Positions 7,687 through 16,924 of a stretch of 64,000 bases of DNA are shown one piece after another (position 1 is the stretch's first letter; each line of letters begins with the position of its first letter). Location: assembly GCA_018715885.1 (NCBI GenBank), contig DVKT01000006.1, positions 84,117-148,116 on the forward strand, written 5' to 3'. The DNA is from Caccoplasma intestinavium (GTDB lineage: Bacteria > Bacteroidota > Bacteroidia > Bacteroidales > UBA11471). The position numbers and the translations under genes were made by a program. A model generated the notes under the pieces. It had not been told where the DNA came from, ran no database searches, and saw nothing but the letters and a program-made list of their open reading frames with translations.

Positions 7687-9330
7687 ATGAAACGTACTCT
7701 TTTCTACTTACTGGGAATTTGCGTGATCACTTCTTTCATGGCTTTGTCGAACAAACAAAAGCCTGTCATCTACATGATCGGAGATTCGACAATGTCCAAC
7801 AAATCACTTGTCGGAGGAAATCCCGAACGGGGTTGGGGGCATGTACTTCCCGGATTCTTCTCTTCCGAAATAAAAATAGACAACCATGCCGTAAACGGTC
7901 GCAGTTCGCTCAGCTTTATGAGTCGGTGGAATGCCGTCTACGACCAATTGAAAAAAGGTGATTATGTATTCATTCAATTCGGGCACAATGATCAGAAAAA
8001 GAAACCCGACCGCTATTCCGACCCCGACACGGCCTATAAAAACAACCTGAGATTTTACATCAACCAAACCCGTGAAAAAGGTGCTATTCCCGTACTTTTC
8101 ACCTCTATCATAAGACGAAAATTCGGAGAAGACGGTAAACTCATCGATACGCACGGACGTTACATATCGGCCTGCAAAGAAGTTGCTGCCGAAATGAAAG
8201 TCGTATGCATCGACCTCAACAACAGTACCGAAACTCTCGTGAATAATCTCGGAGACGAGAAATCGAAAGAACTCTTCATGTGGGTAGCCCCGGGTACGTG
8301 TCCCGCCATACCCGACGGCCGCAAAGACGACACTCACCTCAAAGTAAAAGGCGCCCGTATCATCGCAGGCATGGCGGTAGACTCCATCGAGAAAAAAATA
8401 CCCAAACTTGCCCCCTATATCCGCCGATACGACTATGTCGTGGCACAAGACGGGAGCGGAGATTTCTTCACGTTGCAAAAAGCCATCGATGCTGTTCCTG
8501 CATTCAGCAAACGCCCCACGACCATATATATACGCAATGGCGTATATAAAGAAAAAGTTACCGTACCGGGCAATCGAAACAACATACACATCATAGGCGA
8601 AGATGTAGATAAAGTCATTCTCACCTACGACGATTACGCGTCTAAAAAGAATGCATTCGGCGACAATATAGGCACCTCAGGATCATCGTCATTCTTTGTT
8701 TATGGAAACGGGTTCACCGCCGAAAACGTAACATTCGAAAACAGTTCCGGACCGGTAGGCCAAGCTGTGGCGTTATTTGTAGCCGGAGATAAATGCGTAT
8801 TCAAAAACTGTAAGATGAAAGGTTTCCAAGACACCCTTTACACCTATGGAGAAAACTCCCGCCAATACTACGAGAATTGTTATATAGAAGGTACAACCGA
8901 CTTCATTTTCGGCAAATCGACCGCTTGGTTCGAGAATTGTACCATACACAGCAAACAAAATTCTTACATCACGGCTGCCGCCACACCCGAAAACGTAACT
9001 TACGGATATGTTTTCAACAAATGTCGTCTCACGGCCGACGATGGTGTCGAGAAAGTGTATTTAGGTCGCCCGTGGAGACCTTATGCCGCAGTCTTGTTCA
9101 CCAAATGCGAAATGGGAAAACATATTCGCCCCGAAGGTTGGCATAATTGGGGAAAAGCTACCAACGAAAAGACCGCCCGCTACTGCGAATACAAAAACAA
9201 GGGCGAAGGCTCAAACACACAAGGTCGTGTCGCATGGTCGCATCAGCTGAACAGAAAAGAAGCCTCCCGATACTCAATCAAACAAGTCTTGGGCGGTAAC
9301 GATGGCTGGAATCCACAAGAAAAAAATTAA
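7687..9330 (+). CDS. Fused pectin acetylesterase (CE12, SGNH) and pectin methylesterase (CE8)
   Basis: A secreted two-domain pectin esterase, 547 residues. After a signal peptide, residues about 26-240 form an SGNH hydrolase like rhamnogalacturonan acetylesterase: nucleophile Ser34 in IGDSTM, oxyanion Asn in FGHND, and the Asp/His pair in KDDTHLK near 214-217. From about residue 248 a pectinesterase domain follows, with GQAVAL (Gln), GFQDTLY (Asp), TDFIFG (Asp) and LGRPWRPY (Arg), the full CE8 active site. It would remove both acetyl and methyl groups from pectin so that lyases and hydrolases can act. It opens an operon with two GH105 genes, 14 bp apart. Both domains appear intact. Confidence 0.92.
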   Translation: MKRTLFYLLGICVITSFMALSNKQKPVIYMIGDSTMSNKSLVGGNPERGWGHVLPGFFSSEIKIDNHAVNGRSSLSFMSRWNAVYDQLKKGDYVFIQFGHNDQKKKPDRYSDPDTAYKNNLRFYINQTREKGAIPVLFTSIIRRKFGEDGKLIDTHGRYISACKEVAAEMKVVCIDLNNSTETLVNNLGDEKSKELFMWVAPGTCPAIPDGRKDDTHLKVKGARIIAGMAVDSIEKKIPKLAPYIRRYDYVVAQDGSGDFFTLQKAIDAVPAFSKRPTTIYIRNGVYKEKVTVPGNRNNIHIIGEDVDKVILTYDDYASKKNAFGDNIGTSGSSSFFVYGNGFTAENVTFENSSGPVGQAVALFVAGDKCVFKNCKMKGFQDTLYTYGENSRQYYENCYIEGTTDFIFGKSTAWFENCTIHSKQNSYITAAATPENVTYGYVFNKCRLTADDGVEKVYLGRPWRPYAAVLFTKCEMGKHIRPEGWHNWGKATNEKTARYCEYKNKGEGSNTQGRVAWSHQLNRKEASRYSIKQVLGGNDGWNPQEKN

Positions 9331-9344
9331 CAATCCTGTTCTCC

Positions 9345-11096
9345 ATGAAACAAAAAACGGCTCAGGAAACAAGACATATAAGCATTATCGGCCTCGTGCT
9401 GATAATGCTTCTTCCTTTGTTACCGACAAAAGCAGGAAATGTCGTCGATGAAAATCTCCCTCTGGCCGTACGTTTCTGCCAATCACAGATGCTGTCGCAC
9501 CCCGACTATAAGACCATAGACTTCAACACCAAACTGAAATGGAATTATACCCACGGGTTACTCATGCAAGCCATTTTCGCCACCTATGACTTCTATCACA
9601 GCGACACGCTCGATTGCTCGGCCCTCTACCATTATGCCAAAGGATATTACGATGCTACCATCGATGACAATGGGAATATATACAATTACAAAAAAAGCGA
9701 TTATTCACTCGATCGCGTCAACGCCGGAAAAAATCTCTTCCGCCTTTATGCCGAAACCCAAGACGAGCGGTATATGACCGCCATGAAGACATTGCGCGAT
9801 CAACTCAAAGATCACCCGCGGACCTCTGACGGAGGTTTTTGGCACAAAAAGAACTATCCCTACCAGATGTGGCTCGACGGCCTGTACATGGGCGCACCCT
9901 ACTACGCCCAATATGCCCGTGAATTTGAAACCAATCCCGCAGTTTCTTATGCCGATGTGGTAAAACAGTTCTTGCTTGTTGCATCACACACCTACGATGA
10001 GCGCAGCGGTCTCTATATACACGGCTGGGACGAAAAGCGCACGCAAAACTGGGCCGACCCCGTAACCGGGAAATCCCGACATGTGTGGGGCCGTGCCCTC
10101 GGCTGGTATACTATGGCTCTTGTCGATGTTCTCGAAATACTACCCGATACCGTAACAGGCCGTAATAGTATGCAATCGATATTGAAAGGTATTTTCGATG
10201 TTTTGCCCGACTATCAAGACAAAGAGAGCGGTTGCTGGTTTCAAGTAACCGATTACCCCGATAGCACCGACAATTATCTCGAAATGTCGAGTACAGCCAT
10301 GTTTGCCTACTCCATAGTCAAAGGAGTACGCCTCGGCTACCTCGACACCTCTCTCCTCCCCATTGCCCGAAAAGCATACGACGGCATGGTAAAAGAATAC
10401 ATCGAAGTAGAATCCGACGGAAAAATCACACTTAAAAACATTTGCGCCGTAGCGGGATTGAGCAGCGACCGAGATGGTTCATATGACTATTATGTAAATA
10501 AGACCGATGTAAGAAGCAACGACCCCAAAGGAGTCGGTCCCTTTATTCTCCTCTGTATCGAATGGGAAAAATTGGAGAAGACCGACCTCTGCGATAAAGA
10601 ACTCGAACACCTCCGATCGGAAAATAAAGAGTTGAAAAACAAAGTTGCAGAACTCACAACAGCAATTACGACCATTTCGACCGAAAACGACTCTTTACAA
10701 CACAAAATCGACGAACTTGAAGCCATAATCGCAACTCTCACGGCCAAAAACGATTCTTTGCAAAACAGGATTGAGGAACTCGAAGCCGACCAAAAAACCG
10801 AAGGAGGAGACAGTAGCACATCTTTTATAAACCGAACTTCGGACTCCGATTTCACAGCTCATCTGTCCGACAATGGGGAAAACCTTATCCTGTACTATAC
10901 CCTGTCCCAAAATGCAGATATAACTATCACGCTTACCTCTCTCAACGGAGTAACCAAGTTACAGGACTTTATCCCCGAATGTACAACCGGGAATCATACG
11001 AAAGTACTCGATACCGACATGCTCCCGGCCGGAACTTATATCCTGCAAGTCAAAAACGACAATAAAACAATCACCCTCAAATACATCAAAAAATAA
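9345..11096 (+). CDS. GH105 unsaturated glucuronyl/galacturonyl hydrolase with coiled coil and type IX sorting domain
   Basis: 583 residues in three parts. After a signal peptide (about 1-31), residues 32-410 form a GH105 (YteR/RhiN type) enzyme that releases the unsaturated uronic acid left by pectate or rhamnogalacturonan lyases; the catalytic Asp is in MWLDGLYMG, and SRHVWGRALGWYTMA is another family block. Residues about 412-485 form a heptad-rich coiled coil with a 21-residue internal repeat. The last 75 residues (from about 508, ending LKYIKK) resemble the type A C-terminal sorting domain of the type IX secretion system, with the LPAGTYILQV turn. The neighbouring GH105 lacks both extra parts. 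The enzyme may be surface-anchored or released. The GH105 call is firm and the sorting-domain call is likely. Confidence 0.9.
   Translation: MKQKTAQETRHISIIGLVLIMLLPLLPTKAGNVVDENLPLAVRFCQSQMLSHPDYKTIDFNTKLKWNYTHGLLMQAIFATYDFYHSDTLDCSALYHYAKGYYDATIDDNGNIYNYKKSDYSLDRVNAGKNLFRLYAETQDERYMTAMKTLRDQLKDHPRTSDGGFWHKKNYPYQMWLDGLYMGAPYYAQYAREFETNPAVSYADVVKQFLLVASHTYDERSGLYIHGWDEKRTQNWADPVTGKSRHVWGRALGWYTMALVDVLEILPDTVTGRNSMQSILKGIFDVLPDYQDKESGCWFQVTDYPDSTDNYLEMSSTAMFAYSIVKGVRLGYLDTSLLPIARKAYDGMVKEYIEVESDGKITLKNICAVAGLSSDRDGSYDYYVNKTDVRSNDPKGVGPFILLCIEWEKLEKTDLCDKELEHLRSENKELKNKVAELTTAITTISTENDSLQHKIDELEAIIATLTAKNDSLQNRIEELEADQKTEGGDSSTSFINRTSDSDFTAHLSDNGENLILYYTLSQNADITITLTSLNGVTKLQDFIPECTTGNHTKVLDTDMLPAGTYILQVKNDNKTITLKYIKK
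10680..10805 (+). repeat. Imperfect 63-bp tandem repeat encoding coiled-coil heptads
   Basis: Two copies of a 21-residue unit containing NDSLQ-[HN]-[KR]-I-[DE]-ELEA lie in the linker of the GH105 gene. 21 residues is three heptads, so the duplication lengthens the coiled coil without breaking register. Confidence 0.7.
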
Positions 11097-11102
11097 TACC
11101 TT

Positions 11103-12332
11103 ATGAAAAAGACCTTCAAAATCCTGCTTTTCACAACATTGGCCTTAGGTTGTTGCGGAAGCATCGATGCCAAGAAAAAACAAAAATTCGATGTAAACCC
11201 CGATCTTCCTATGTCGATACGCATGGCTCAATCGGAGATTATACGCAATCCCGAAGGTTGGATGCTCGATTTCAGTCAAAAACTAAAATGGAACTATTGC
11301 CACGGTCTCGAATGCCAATCATTCCTCGATGTGTATGACCATTATAAAGGAGAAAAAAAATATGCCAAAGCAGTAGCTCCTTTCTATACTTATGTCAAAG
11401 ATTATGCCGATACCATCATCAACGAGAATGGCATCATTTACGGATACAAGAAAACCAATTACAATCTCGACCATGTAAATTCGGGGAAAATACTTTTCCG
11501 TCTCTACGACCGTGAAAAAGACCCCCGTTACAAAATCGCCATGGATACCCTGCGTGCACAACTCGCCTCGCAACCCCGTACATCGGAAGGCGGTTTCTGG
11601 CACAAAAAAGTATATCCATTCCAAATGTGGCTCGACGGTCTCTATATGGGAGAACCTTATTATGCCGAATATACCGCGACATTCGACGCAGACAATACCC
11701 AGGCTTACGCCGACATAGTAAACCAATTCCTTTTGGTGGCCAAGCGTACTTACGATAAAGAAACCGGCCTGTATCGCCATGCATGGGACGAAATAAAAGC
11801 CTTGCCGTGGTCGGACAAAAGCGGACGTGCCCCTCATGTGTGGGGTCGTGCCTTGGGCTGGTATATGATGGCCATCGTCGATGTACTCGATTACTTACCC
11901 GAAAGCCAACCCGGACGGGATAAAATGATAACGATCCTACAAAACATCGTCAAAAATCTGGCCAAATATCAAGATCCCAAAACCGGAGCTTGGTGTCAGG
12001 TCATCGACCAAACCGGCCGTGAAGGAAACTATCTCGAAATGTCTTGTACACCGATGTACGCTTACGCTATCGCCAAAGGCGTGCGTAAAGGATACCTCGA
12101 CCCGTCAGCCCTCGAAATGGCAAAGAAAGCCTATCAAGGCATTCTCGACAACTTCATCAAAGTCGATGAAAAAGGTCTCGTATCGCTGACAAATGTATGC
12201 GGCGTGGCCGGCTTGGGAGGGAAACCGTACCGCGACGGTTCTTTCGACTATTATGTAAACGAAATCGTTCGCGATAACGACCCCAAAGGGGTTGCTCCGT
12301 TTATCATGCTCTGTCTCGAAATGAATAACTAA
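11103..12332 (+). CDS. GH105 unsaturated glucuronyl/galacturonyl hydrolase
   Basis: Paralogue of the preceding gene, 409 residues, the usual length of a stand-alone GH105 enzyme. N-terminal signal peptide (FKILLFTTLALGCCGSIDA). The catalytic Asp lies in MWLDGLYMG and the block APHVWGRALGWYMMA matches the upstream gene closely. It lacks the coiled coil and sorting domain and so probably acts in the periplasm on unsaturated oligosaccharides. The gap to the upstream gene is only 6 bp and a strong terminator follows at 12392, making it the last gene of the three-gene operon. The exact substrate (unsaturated rhamnogalacturonyl or galacturonyl) cannot be told from sequence. Confidence 0.92.
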   Translation: MKKTFKILLFTTLALGCCGSIDAKKKQKFDVNPDLPMSIRMAQSEIIRNPEGWMLDFSQKLKWNYCHGLECQSFLDVYDHYKGEKKYAKAVAPFYTYVKDYADTIINENGIIYGYKKTNYNLDHVNSGKILFRLYDREKDPRYKIAMDTLRAQLASQPRTSEGGFWHKKVYPFQMWLDGLYMGEPYYAEYTATFDADNTQAYADIVNQFLLVAKRTYDKETGLYRHAWDEIKALPWSDKSGRAPHVWGRALGWYMMAIVDVLDYLPESQPGRDKMITILQNIVKNLAKYQDPKTGAWCQVIDQTGREGNYLEMSCTPMYAYAIAKGVRKGYLDPSALEMAKKAYQGILDNFIKVDEKGLVSLTNVCGVAGLGGKPYRDGSFDYYVNEIVRDNDPKGVAPFIMLCLEMNN

Positions 12333-12391
12333 AATTCTATTTATTCCGTAAAAAATCGACAAAAAACGATACAAACCTCTTTCTCTCTGTT

Positions 12392-12435
12392 AAAAGCTAT
12401 TTCATGTGCGAATGAAATAGCTTTTATTTTTTTAT
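12392..12435 (+). terminator. Terminator after the first pectin operon
   Basis: Perfect 14-bp stem (12392-12405 with 12412-12425), six-base loop, then a T-rich tail. Confidence 0.85.
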
Positions 12436-12455
12436 CTATTTAAAAATAAAATTTA

Positions 12456-12463
12456 TACCTTTG
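12456..12463 (+). promoter_or_regulatory. Promoter -7 box of the DUF2582 gene
   Basis: TACCTTTG, 37 bp before the start codon, inside a segment closed on both sides by terminators, so this small gene is its own transcription unit. Confidence 0.65.
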
Positions 12464-12500
12464 TCTCATATTCTCTAACTAGAATAAATTTTTACTGATT

Positions 12501-12704
12501 ATGAAAAGGGAAGAAATTGGCATGAATGCCGGTTTGGTGTGGAATGCACTGAACGAAAAAGGTCCTATGACCGTAAAAGACTTGAGAAAAGCAACCAAAC
12601 TGAAAGACAAACAAATTTTCGCTGCTTTAGGCTGGTTGTCCCGTGAAGACAAAGTCTCTACAACCGAAGTTGAAAACGACTTGGAAGTATCACTCATCAG
12701 ATAA
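12501..12704 (+). CDS. Winged-helix protein, DUF2582 family
   Basis: 67-residue protein typical of Bacteroidetes. The segment from GLVWNALNEKGPMTVKDL to FAALGWLSREDKV has the helix-turn-helix and wing pattern of DUF2582. Targets and role are unknown; a small DNA-binding or protein-binding regulator is the usual guess. It stands alone between two terminators in the middle of the pectin block, and its composition matches its neighbours, so its presence there may be fortuitous. Confidence 0.88.
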   Translation: MKREEIGMNAGLVWNALNEKGPMTVKDLRKATKLKDKQIFAALGWLSREDKVSTTEVENDLEVSLIR

Positions 12705-12728
12705 ATCATATCTGGCATAAAACAAAAA

Positions 12729-12769
12729 GAAGGCGGTGTGCAACAAATTGCACACCGCCTTCTTTTTTT
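12729..12769 (+). terminator. Terminator after the DUF2582 gene
   Basis: Perfect 15-bp stem (12729-12743 with 12748-12762), loop CAAA, followed by seven T. Confidence 0.92.
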
Positions 12770-12867
12770 CGCAAAAAACCAAAAAGTACACGCTTTTGCA
12801 ACAAACAATCACCTCATGAATAAAAAAATAATGTATCTTAGAGCCCGAAAATATAAACATTAAAACC

Positions 12868-13845
12868 ATGAAAAATCGGTTCAAACTCTTTATGTTGTTT
12901 TTGCTGTCGTGTACCTTGCTTTCGGCAGCCGAAAAACCCAAGCAATTGCTTATCGTTGCACAAGACGGCAGCGGCGATTACACAACCATACAAGAAGCCA
13001 TATACGCAATCCGAGACTATACGCCCGTTCCCATCACGGTCTTTATCAAAAACGGCGTATATAATGAAAAACTTATCATACCAAGCTGGAAATGCGACAT
13101 TACCCTCGAAGGTGAAAACGCCGACAGTACAATTATTTCTTACGGAGACTACGCAGGAAAAGAACTTATATATTTTGGAGACTCTATCGCCAAAATGGGT
13201 ACTTTCCGCAGCCATACGGTATTGGCTGCCGGCCATCGAATCACGCTGGAAAATCTCACTATCGAAAATACGGCCGGTCGCGTAGGGCAAGCTGTCGCCC
13301 TACATACCGAAGGCGACCAGATCATCGTCCGCAACTGTCGGTTGAAAGGGAATCAGGATACCGTTTTTACTGGAAATGAAAAAAGCCGAGTCTACTTTGA
13401 GAACTGCTACATCGACGGTACGACCGATTTTATTTTCGGCCCGGCTACATGTTGGTTCGAGAATTGCGAAATTTTCAGCAAACAAAATTCTTACATTACA
13501 GCTGCATCATCGGCTCAGGAGAATCCTTTTGGTTACGTATTCCATAACTGCCGCCTTGCCGCAGCCGACAATGTAACCAAAGTATATTTAGGACGCCCCT
13601 GGCGTGCTTATGCCGCCGTAACCTTCATCAAATGTGATTTAGGTCGACAAATCCGTCCCGAAGGTTGGGAAAACTGGCGTAATCCCGAAAACGAAAAAAC
13701 GGCCCGTTATTCCGAATACAAAAACCACGGAGAGGGTGCCTCTACCGAAAAGAGGGTATCATGGAGTCGTCAACTGTCAAAAAAAGAAGCCAAACAATAC
13801 ACGCGTGAGAATGTCCTCGGCGGGAATTGGTGGCAAAACAATTGA
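12868..13845 (+). CDS. Pectin methylesterase (CE8)
   Basis: Secreted single-domain pectinesterase, 325 residues. Signal peptide FKLFMLFLLSCTLLSA; the LLSC could also be read as a lipobox. The CE8 active site is complete: GQAVALHTEG, GNQDTVF, TDFIFGPATCW and LGRPWRAY. It is a paralogue of the C-terminal half of the CE12-CE8 fusion, with long shared stretches such as FSKQNSYITAA. It hydrolyses methyl esters of homogalacturonan. The GH43 gene follows 45 bp downstream, so the two are probably one transcript ending at the terminator at 15572. Confidence 0.93.
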   Translation: MKNRFKLFMLFLLSCTLLSAAEKPKQLLIVAQDGSGDYTTIQEAIYAIRDYTPVPITVFIKNGVYNEKLIIPSWKCDITLEGENADSTIISYGDYAGKELIYFGDSIAKMGTFRSHTVLAAGHRITLENLTIENTAGRVGQAVALHTEGDQIIVRNCRLKGNQDTVFTGNEKSRVYFENCYIDGTTDFIFGPATCWFENCEIFSKQNSYITAASSAQENPFGYVFHNCRLAAADNVTKVYLGRPWRAYAAVTFIKCDLGRQIRPEGWENWRNPENEKTARYSEYKNHGEGASTEKRVSWSRQLSKKEAKQYTRENVLGGNWWQNN

Positions 13846-13890
13846 AAATCAACAACTCATATAAATTACATAAAAAAAACAAAATCACCC

Positions 13891-15561
13891 ATGAAAAAAA
13901 ACAGTCTCATCGCTGCATTTCTGCTGCTGGCAGGCAGCCTTTCGGCTCAATCACTCTCGGACGTGTGGGTTCCCGACCTCGGTAACGGGAAATATAAAAA
14001 CCCCATTATCGATGCCGATTATTCCGACCCTGATGTCTGCCGCGTAGGCGACGACTATTACATGACCTCATCGAGTTTCAATTGTATTCCGGCATTGCAA
14101 ATTCTTCACTCGAAAGATCTTGTCAACTGGACAATCATCGGTTATGCAGCCGAACGCTTGAAACCCGAAGACGTCTTTTCTAAACCTCAACATGGGAATG
14201 CCGTATGGGCACCCAGTATACGTTACCACAACGGGGAGTTTTATGTTTGTTATGGCGATCCCGACCGGGGCATCTACATGATCAAGACCAAAGATCCGGC
14301 CGGCCGTTGGGACGAGCCTATTCTCGTACACCCTGCCAAAGGAATCATCGATCCCTGCCCTTTCTGGGACGAAGACGGCAAAGCCTATATTGCTCACGGA
14401 TATGCAGGTAGTCGTGCAGGTGTGAAAAGTATCATCGGTATGATAGAAATGACTCCCGACGGAACATCATCGATCGGTTCTGACCGGGTCATTTACGACG
14501 GACATATCGGTAATGCAACCATCGAAGGCGCAAAAATGTATAAACGCGACGGATACTATTATATCTTTTCTCCGGCCGGCGGCGTAGCCACGGGTTGGCA
14601 GGTAGTGCTCCGCTCCAAGAACGTATGGGGCCCCTACGAAGCCCGTACCGTAATGGCACAAGGCAATACCGATGTTAACGGTCCTCATCAAGGCGGCTGG
14701 GTAGACACTCCCGACGGAAAAGAAGATTGGTTCGTACATTTCCAAGACAAAGGAGCATACGGGCGCGTTGTCCATCTGCAACCTATGGAATGGCTCGAAA
14801 ACGGATGGCCAGTCATCGGTGTCGATAAAGACGGCGACGGTTGTGGCGAACCCGTCTCGACCTACAAAAAACCCAACGTAGGAAAAACCTATCCAAAGGC
14901 AACACCCGCCGACAGCGACGAATTTGACAGCATAGACCTCGGCCTGCAATGGCAATGGCACGGAAATCCCAGCGCACTATGGTATTTCTGCGACGCCAAC
15001 GCTTCTACCCTGAGACTTTTCTCTCATTGCACACCGGGCATGAAGAGCCTTTATGACGTACCCAATCTGCTACTGCAAAAATTCCCTACCGAAAATTTCA
15101 CGGCTACAACCAAAATCAAATTCATGCCACGCGAGAATAAAGGTAAAATCATGGCCGGAGAACGTGCCGGACTTGTCGTGATGGGTCTCGATTATGCTGT
15201 TCTCGCACTCGATAGCCGAGCCGACGGTATCTATCTGGTACAAGCCGACTGCAAGAAAGCCGATCGCGGTGCGGTCGAAAAAGAAAATACCGCCGTCAAA
15301 CTCGATGGCAATGAACTTTATCTGCGCGTCAAAGTAAAACAAGCCGGAGCTAAAAAGCCGACGCAAAAAGCCGATTACAAATGCGAATGCACATTCTATT
15401 ACAGCCTCGACGGTAAAAAATTCACTCCCATAGGGAAAGCATTTACCGCCAAAGAAGGAAAATGGATCGGAGCTAAAGTAGGACTTTTCTGTACTCGTAC
15501 ATGGGAAAGCAACGATAGCGGCTGGCTCGATGTCGATTGGTTCCGCATCACAAAAAAATAA
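13891..15561 (+). CDS. GH43 glycosidase with C-terminal beta-sandwich domain
   Basis: Secreted 556-residue glycoside hydrolase family 43 protein. After a signal peptide (ending near SLSAQ) the five-bladed propeller begins: the general base Asp is in DADYSDPDV, the pKa-modulating Asp probably in IIDPCPFWDED, and the general acid Glu in TIEGAKMYK. From about residue 350 (SDEFDSIDLGLQWQW) a concanavalin-like domain of the beta-xylosidase C-terminal type follows, ending WLDVDWFRI. Members of this group are arabinofuranosidases or xylosidases; in a pectin block the likely target is arabinan side chains, but the substrate is inference. A terminator follows within 12 bp. Confidence 0.9.
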   Translation: MKKNSLIAAFLLLAGSLSAQSLSDVWVPDLGNGKYKNPIIDADYSDPDVCRVGDDYYMTSSSFNCIPALQILHSKDLVNWTIIGYAAERLKPEDVFSKPQHGNAVWAPSIRYHNGEFYVCYGDPDRGIYMIKTKDPAGRWDEPILVHPAKGIIDPCPFWDEDGKAYIAHGYAGSRAGVKSIIGMIEMTPDGTSSIGSDRVIYDGHIGNATIEGAKMYKRDGYYYIFSPAGGVATGWQVVLRSKNVWGPYEARTVMAQGNTDVNGPHQGGWVDTPDGKEDWFVHFQDKGAYGRVVHLQPMEWLENGWPVIGVDKDGDGCGEPVSTYKKPNVGKTYPKATPADSDEFDSIDLGLQWQWHGNPSALWYFCDANASTLRLFSHCTPGMKSLYDVPNLLLQKFPTENFTATTKIKFMPRENKGKIMAGERAGLVVMGLDYAVLALDSRADGIYLVQADCKKADRGAVEKENTAVKLDGNELYLRVKVKQAGAKKPTQKADYKCECTFYYSLDGKKFTPIGKAFTAKEGKWIGAKVGLFCTRTWESNDSGWLDVDWFRITKK

Positions 15562-15571
15562 TCTGACAGAA

Positions 15572-15606
15572 GAAAATCGGGAATTTTTGTCCCGATTTTC
15601 TCTTTT
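15572..15606 (+). terminator. Terminator after the GH43 gene
   Basis: Perfect 11-bp stem GAAAATCGGGA / TCCCGATTTTC (15572-15582 with 15590-15600) followed by a T-rich tail. Confidence 0.85.
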
Positions 15607-15632
15607 CTCACTACATCCAAAATCCTTACACT

Positions 15633-16823
15633 ATGACAAAACTTGGAACAGCCCTTTCTAAAATCGGTACCAAAGTCGTACTTTGCGGGTCGGGCGAACT
15701 CGGCAAAGAGGTGGCCATAGAACTGCAACGTTACGGCGTGGAAGTCGTTGCCCTCGACAAATATGCAAATGCTCCGGCCATGCAAGTAGCACACCGCTCT
15801 CATGTGCTGTCGATGCTCGATGGAGAAAAACTGCGAGAAATCATCGAAAAAGAGAAACCCGACCACATCATTCCCGAAGTAGAAGCGATTGCTACGCCGA
15901 CCCTCGTAGAACTCGAAAAAGAGGGATACAATGTTACCCCTACGGCCAAAGCAACATTCCTTACCATGAACAGAGAAGGCATACGCCGCCTTGCCGCAGA
16001 AGAGTTAGGTCTGAAAACCTCTCCTTACCGCTTCGCTTCCACTCGGGAAGAATTTGAAGCCGCTATCTCGGAAATAGGCATGCCTTGCGTCGTAAAACCC
16101 ATTATGAGCTCATCGGGACACGGACAAAGCGTTGTCCGTTCCGCATCGGACATCGACCCCGCTTGGAACTATGCGCAAGAAGGCGGGCGAGCCGGAGCCG
16201 GACGTGTCATTGTGGAAGGATTTGTAAATTTCGATTATGAAATAACCCTGCTTACCGTCCGCCACATCGGAGGTACGACATTCCTCAAACCTATCGGGCA
16301 TCATCAGGTCGACGGTGATTATCGGGAATCGTGGCAACCCCAGGCAATGAGCGAGAAAGCGCTGAAAGCCGCCGAAGAGATCGCAGGGAAAATCACGGAA
16401 GCTTTGGGCGGTTGGGGCATATTCGGTGTAGAAATGTTTATCCGGGGCGATGAAGTCATATTCAGCGAGGTTTCGCCCCGCCCGCACGATACCGGTATGG
16501 TAACCATGATTTCACAAGATATGTCGGAGTTTGCCCTACATGCCCGCGCCGTTCTGGGACTTCCGGTTCCGGGAATCCGGTTCCATGCGCCATCGGCATC
16601 GAAAGCTATTGTCGTAGAAGGAGATACCGATAAAGTCGAATTCGATAACCTCGAAGAGGTCCTGAGCGAACCCGATGTACAAATACGCATATTCGGCAAG
16701 GCAGAAGTCAACGGACATCGCCGTTTAGGAGTCATTCTGGCGTGTGCCGACACGGTAGAAGAGGCTCTTGCCAAAGCCGAACGAGCTTATTCCAAACTCA
16801 AAATCAATGTGCTACCTCGATAA
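15633..16823 (+). CDS. purT: Formate-dependent phosphoribosylglycinamide formyltransferase (GAR transformylase 2)
   Basis: Makes N-formyl-GAR from GAR, formate and ATP in purine synthesis. 396 residues, full length. An ATP-grasp protein: N-terminal VLCGSGELGKEVAIELQRYG, the ATP-binding KPIMSSSGHGQSV, and the metal site in GVEMFIRGDEVIFSEVSPRPHDTGMVT. PurK is the main relative to exclude, but PurT-specific blocks such as SEVSPRPHDTGMVT decide it. It has its own terminator and lies tail to tail with mrp. Confidence 0.96.
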   Translation: MTKLGTALSKIGTKVVLCGSGELGKEVAIELQRYGVEVVALDKYANAPAMQVAHRSHVLSMLDGEKLREIIEKEKPDHIIPEVEAIATPTLVELEKEGYNVTPTAKATFLTMNREGIRRLAAEELGLKTSPYRFASTREEFEAAISEIGMPCVVKPIMSSSGHGQSVVRSASDIDPAWNYAQEGGRAGAGRVIVEGFVNFDYEITLLTVRHIGGTTFLKPIGHHQVDGDYRESWQPQAMSEKALKAAEEIAGKITEALGGWGIFGVEMFIRGDEVIFSEVSPRPHDTGMVTMISQDMSEFALHARAVLGLPVPGIRFHAPSASKAIVVEGDTDKVEFDNLEEVLSEPDVQIRIFGKAEVNGHRRLGVILACADTVEEALAKAERAYSKLKINVLPR

Positions 16824-16848
16824 GTAATCATACCTTGTCGATTCTCGT

Positions 16849-16888
16849 AAAAACAAGCGTGCCATTCATGAATGGCACGCTTGTTTTT
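16849..16888. terminator. Bidirectional terminator between purT and mrp
   Basis: A 40-bp perfect palindrome with an A-run on the left and a T-run on the right. It can stop both purT (plus) and the S24-trmB-mrp operon (minus). Confidence 0.93.
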
Positions 16889-16924
16889 GCATAAATTTCC
16901 GACAGATAAATAATATCAAAAGTA

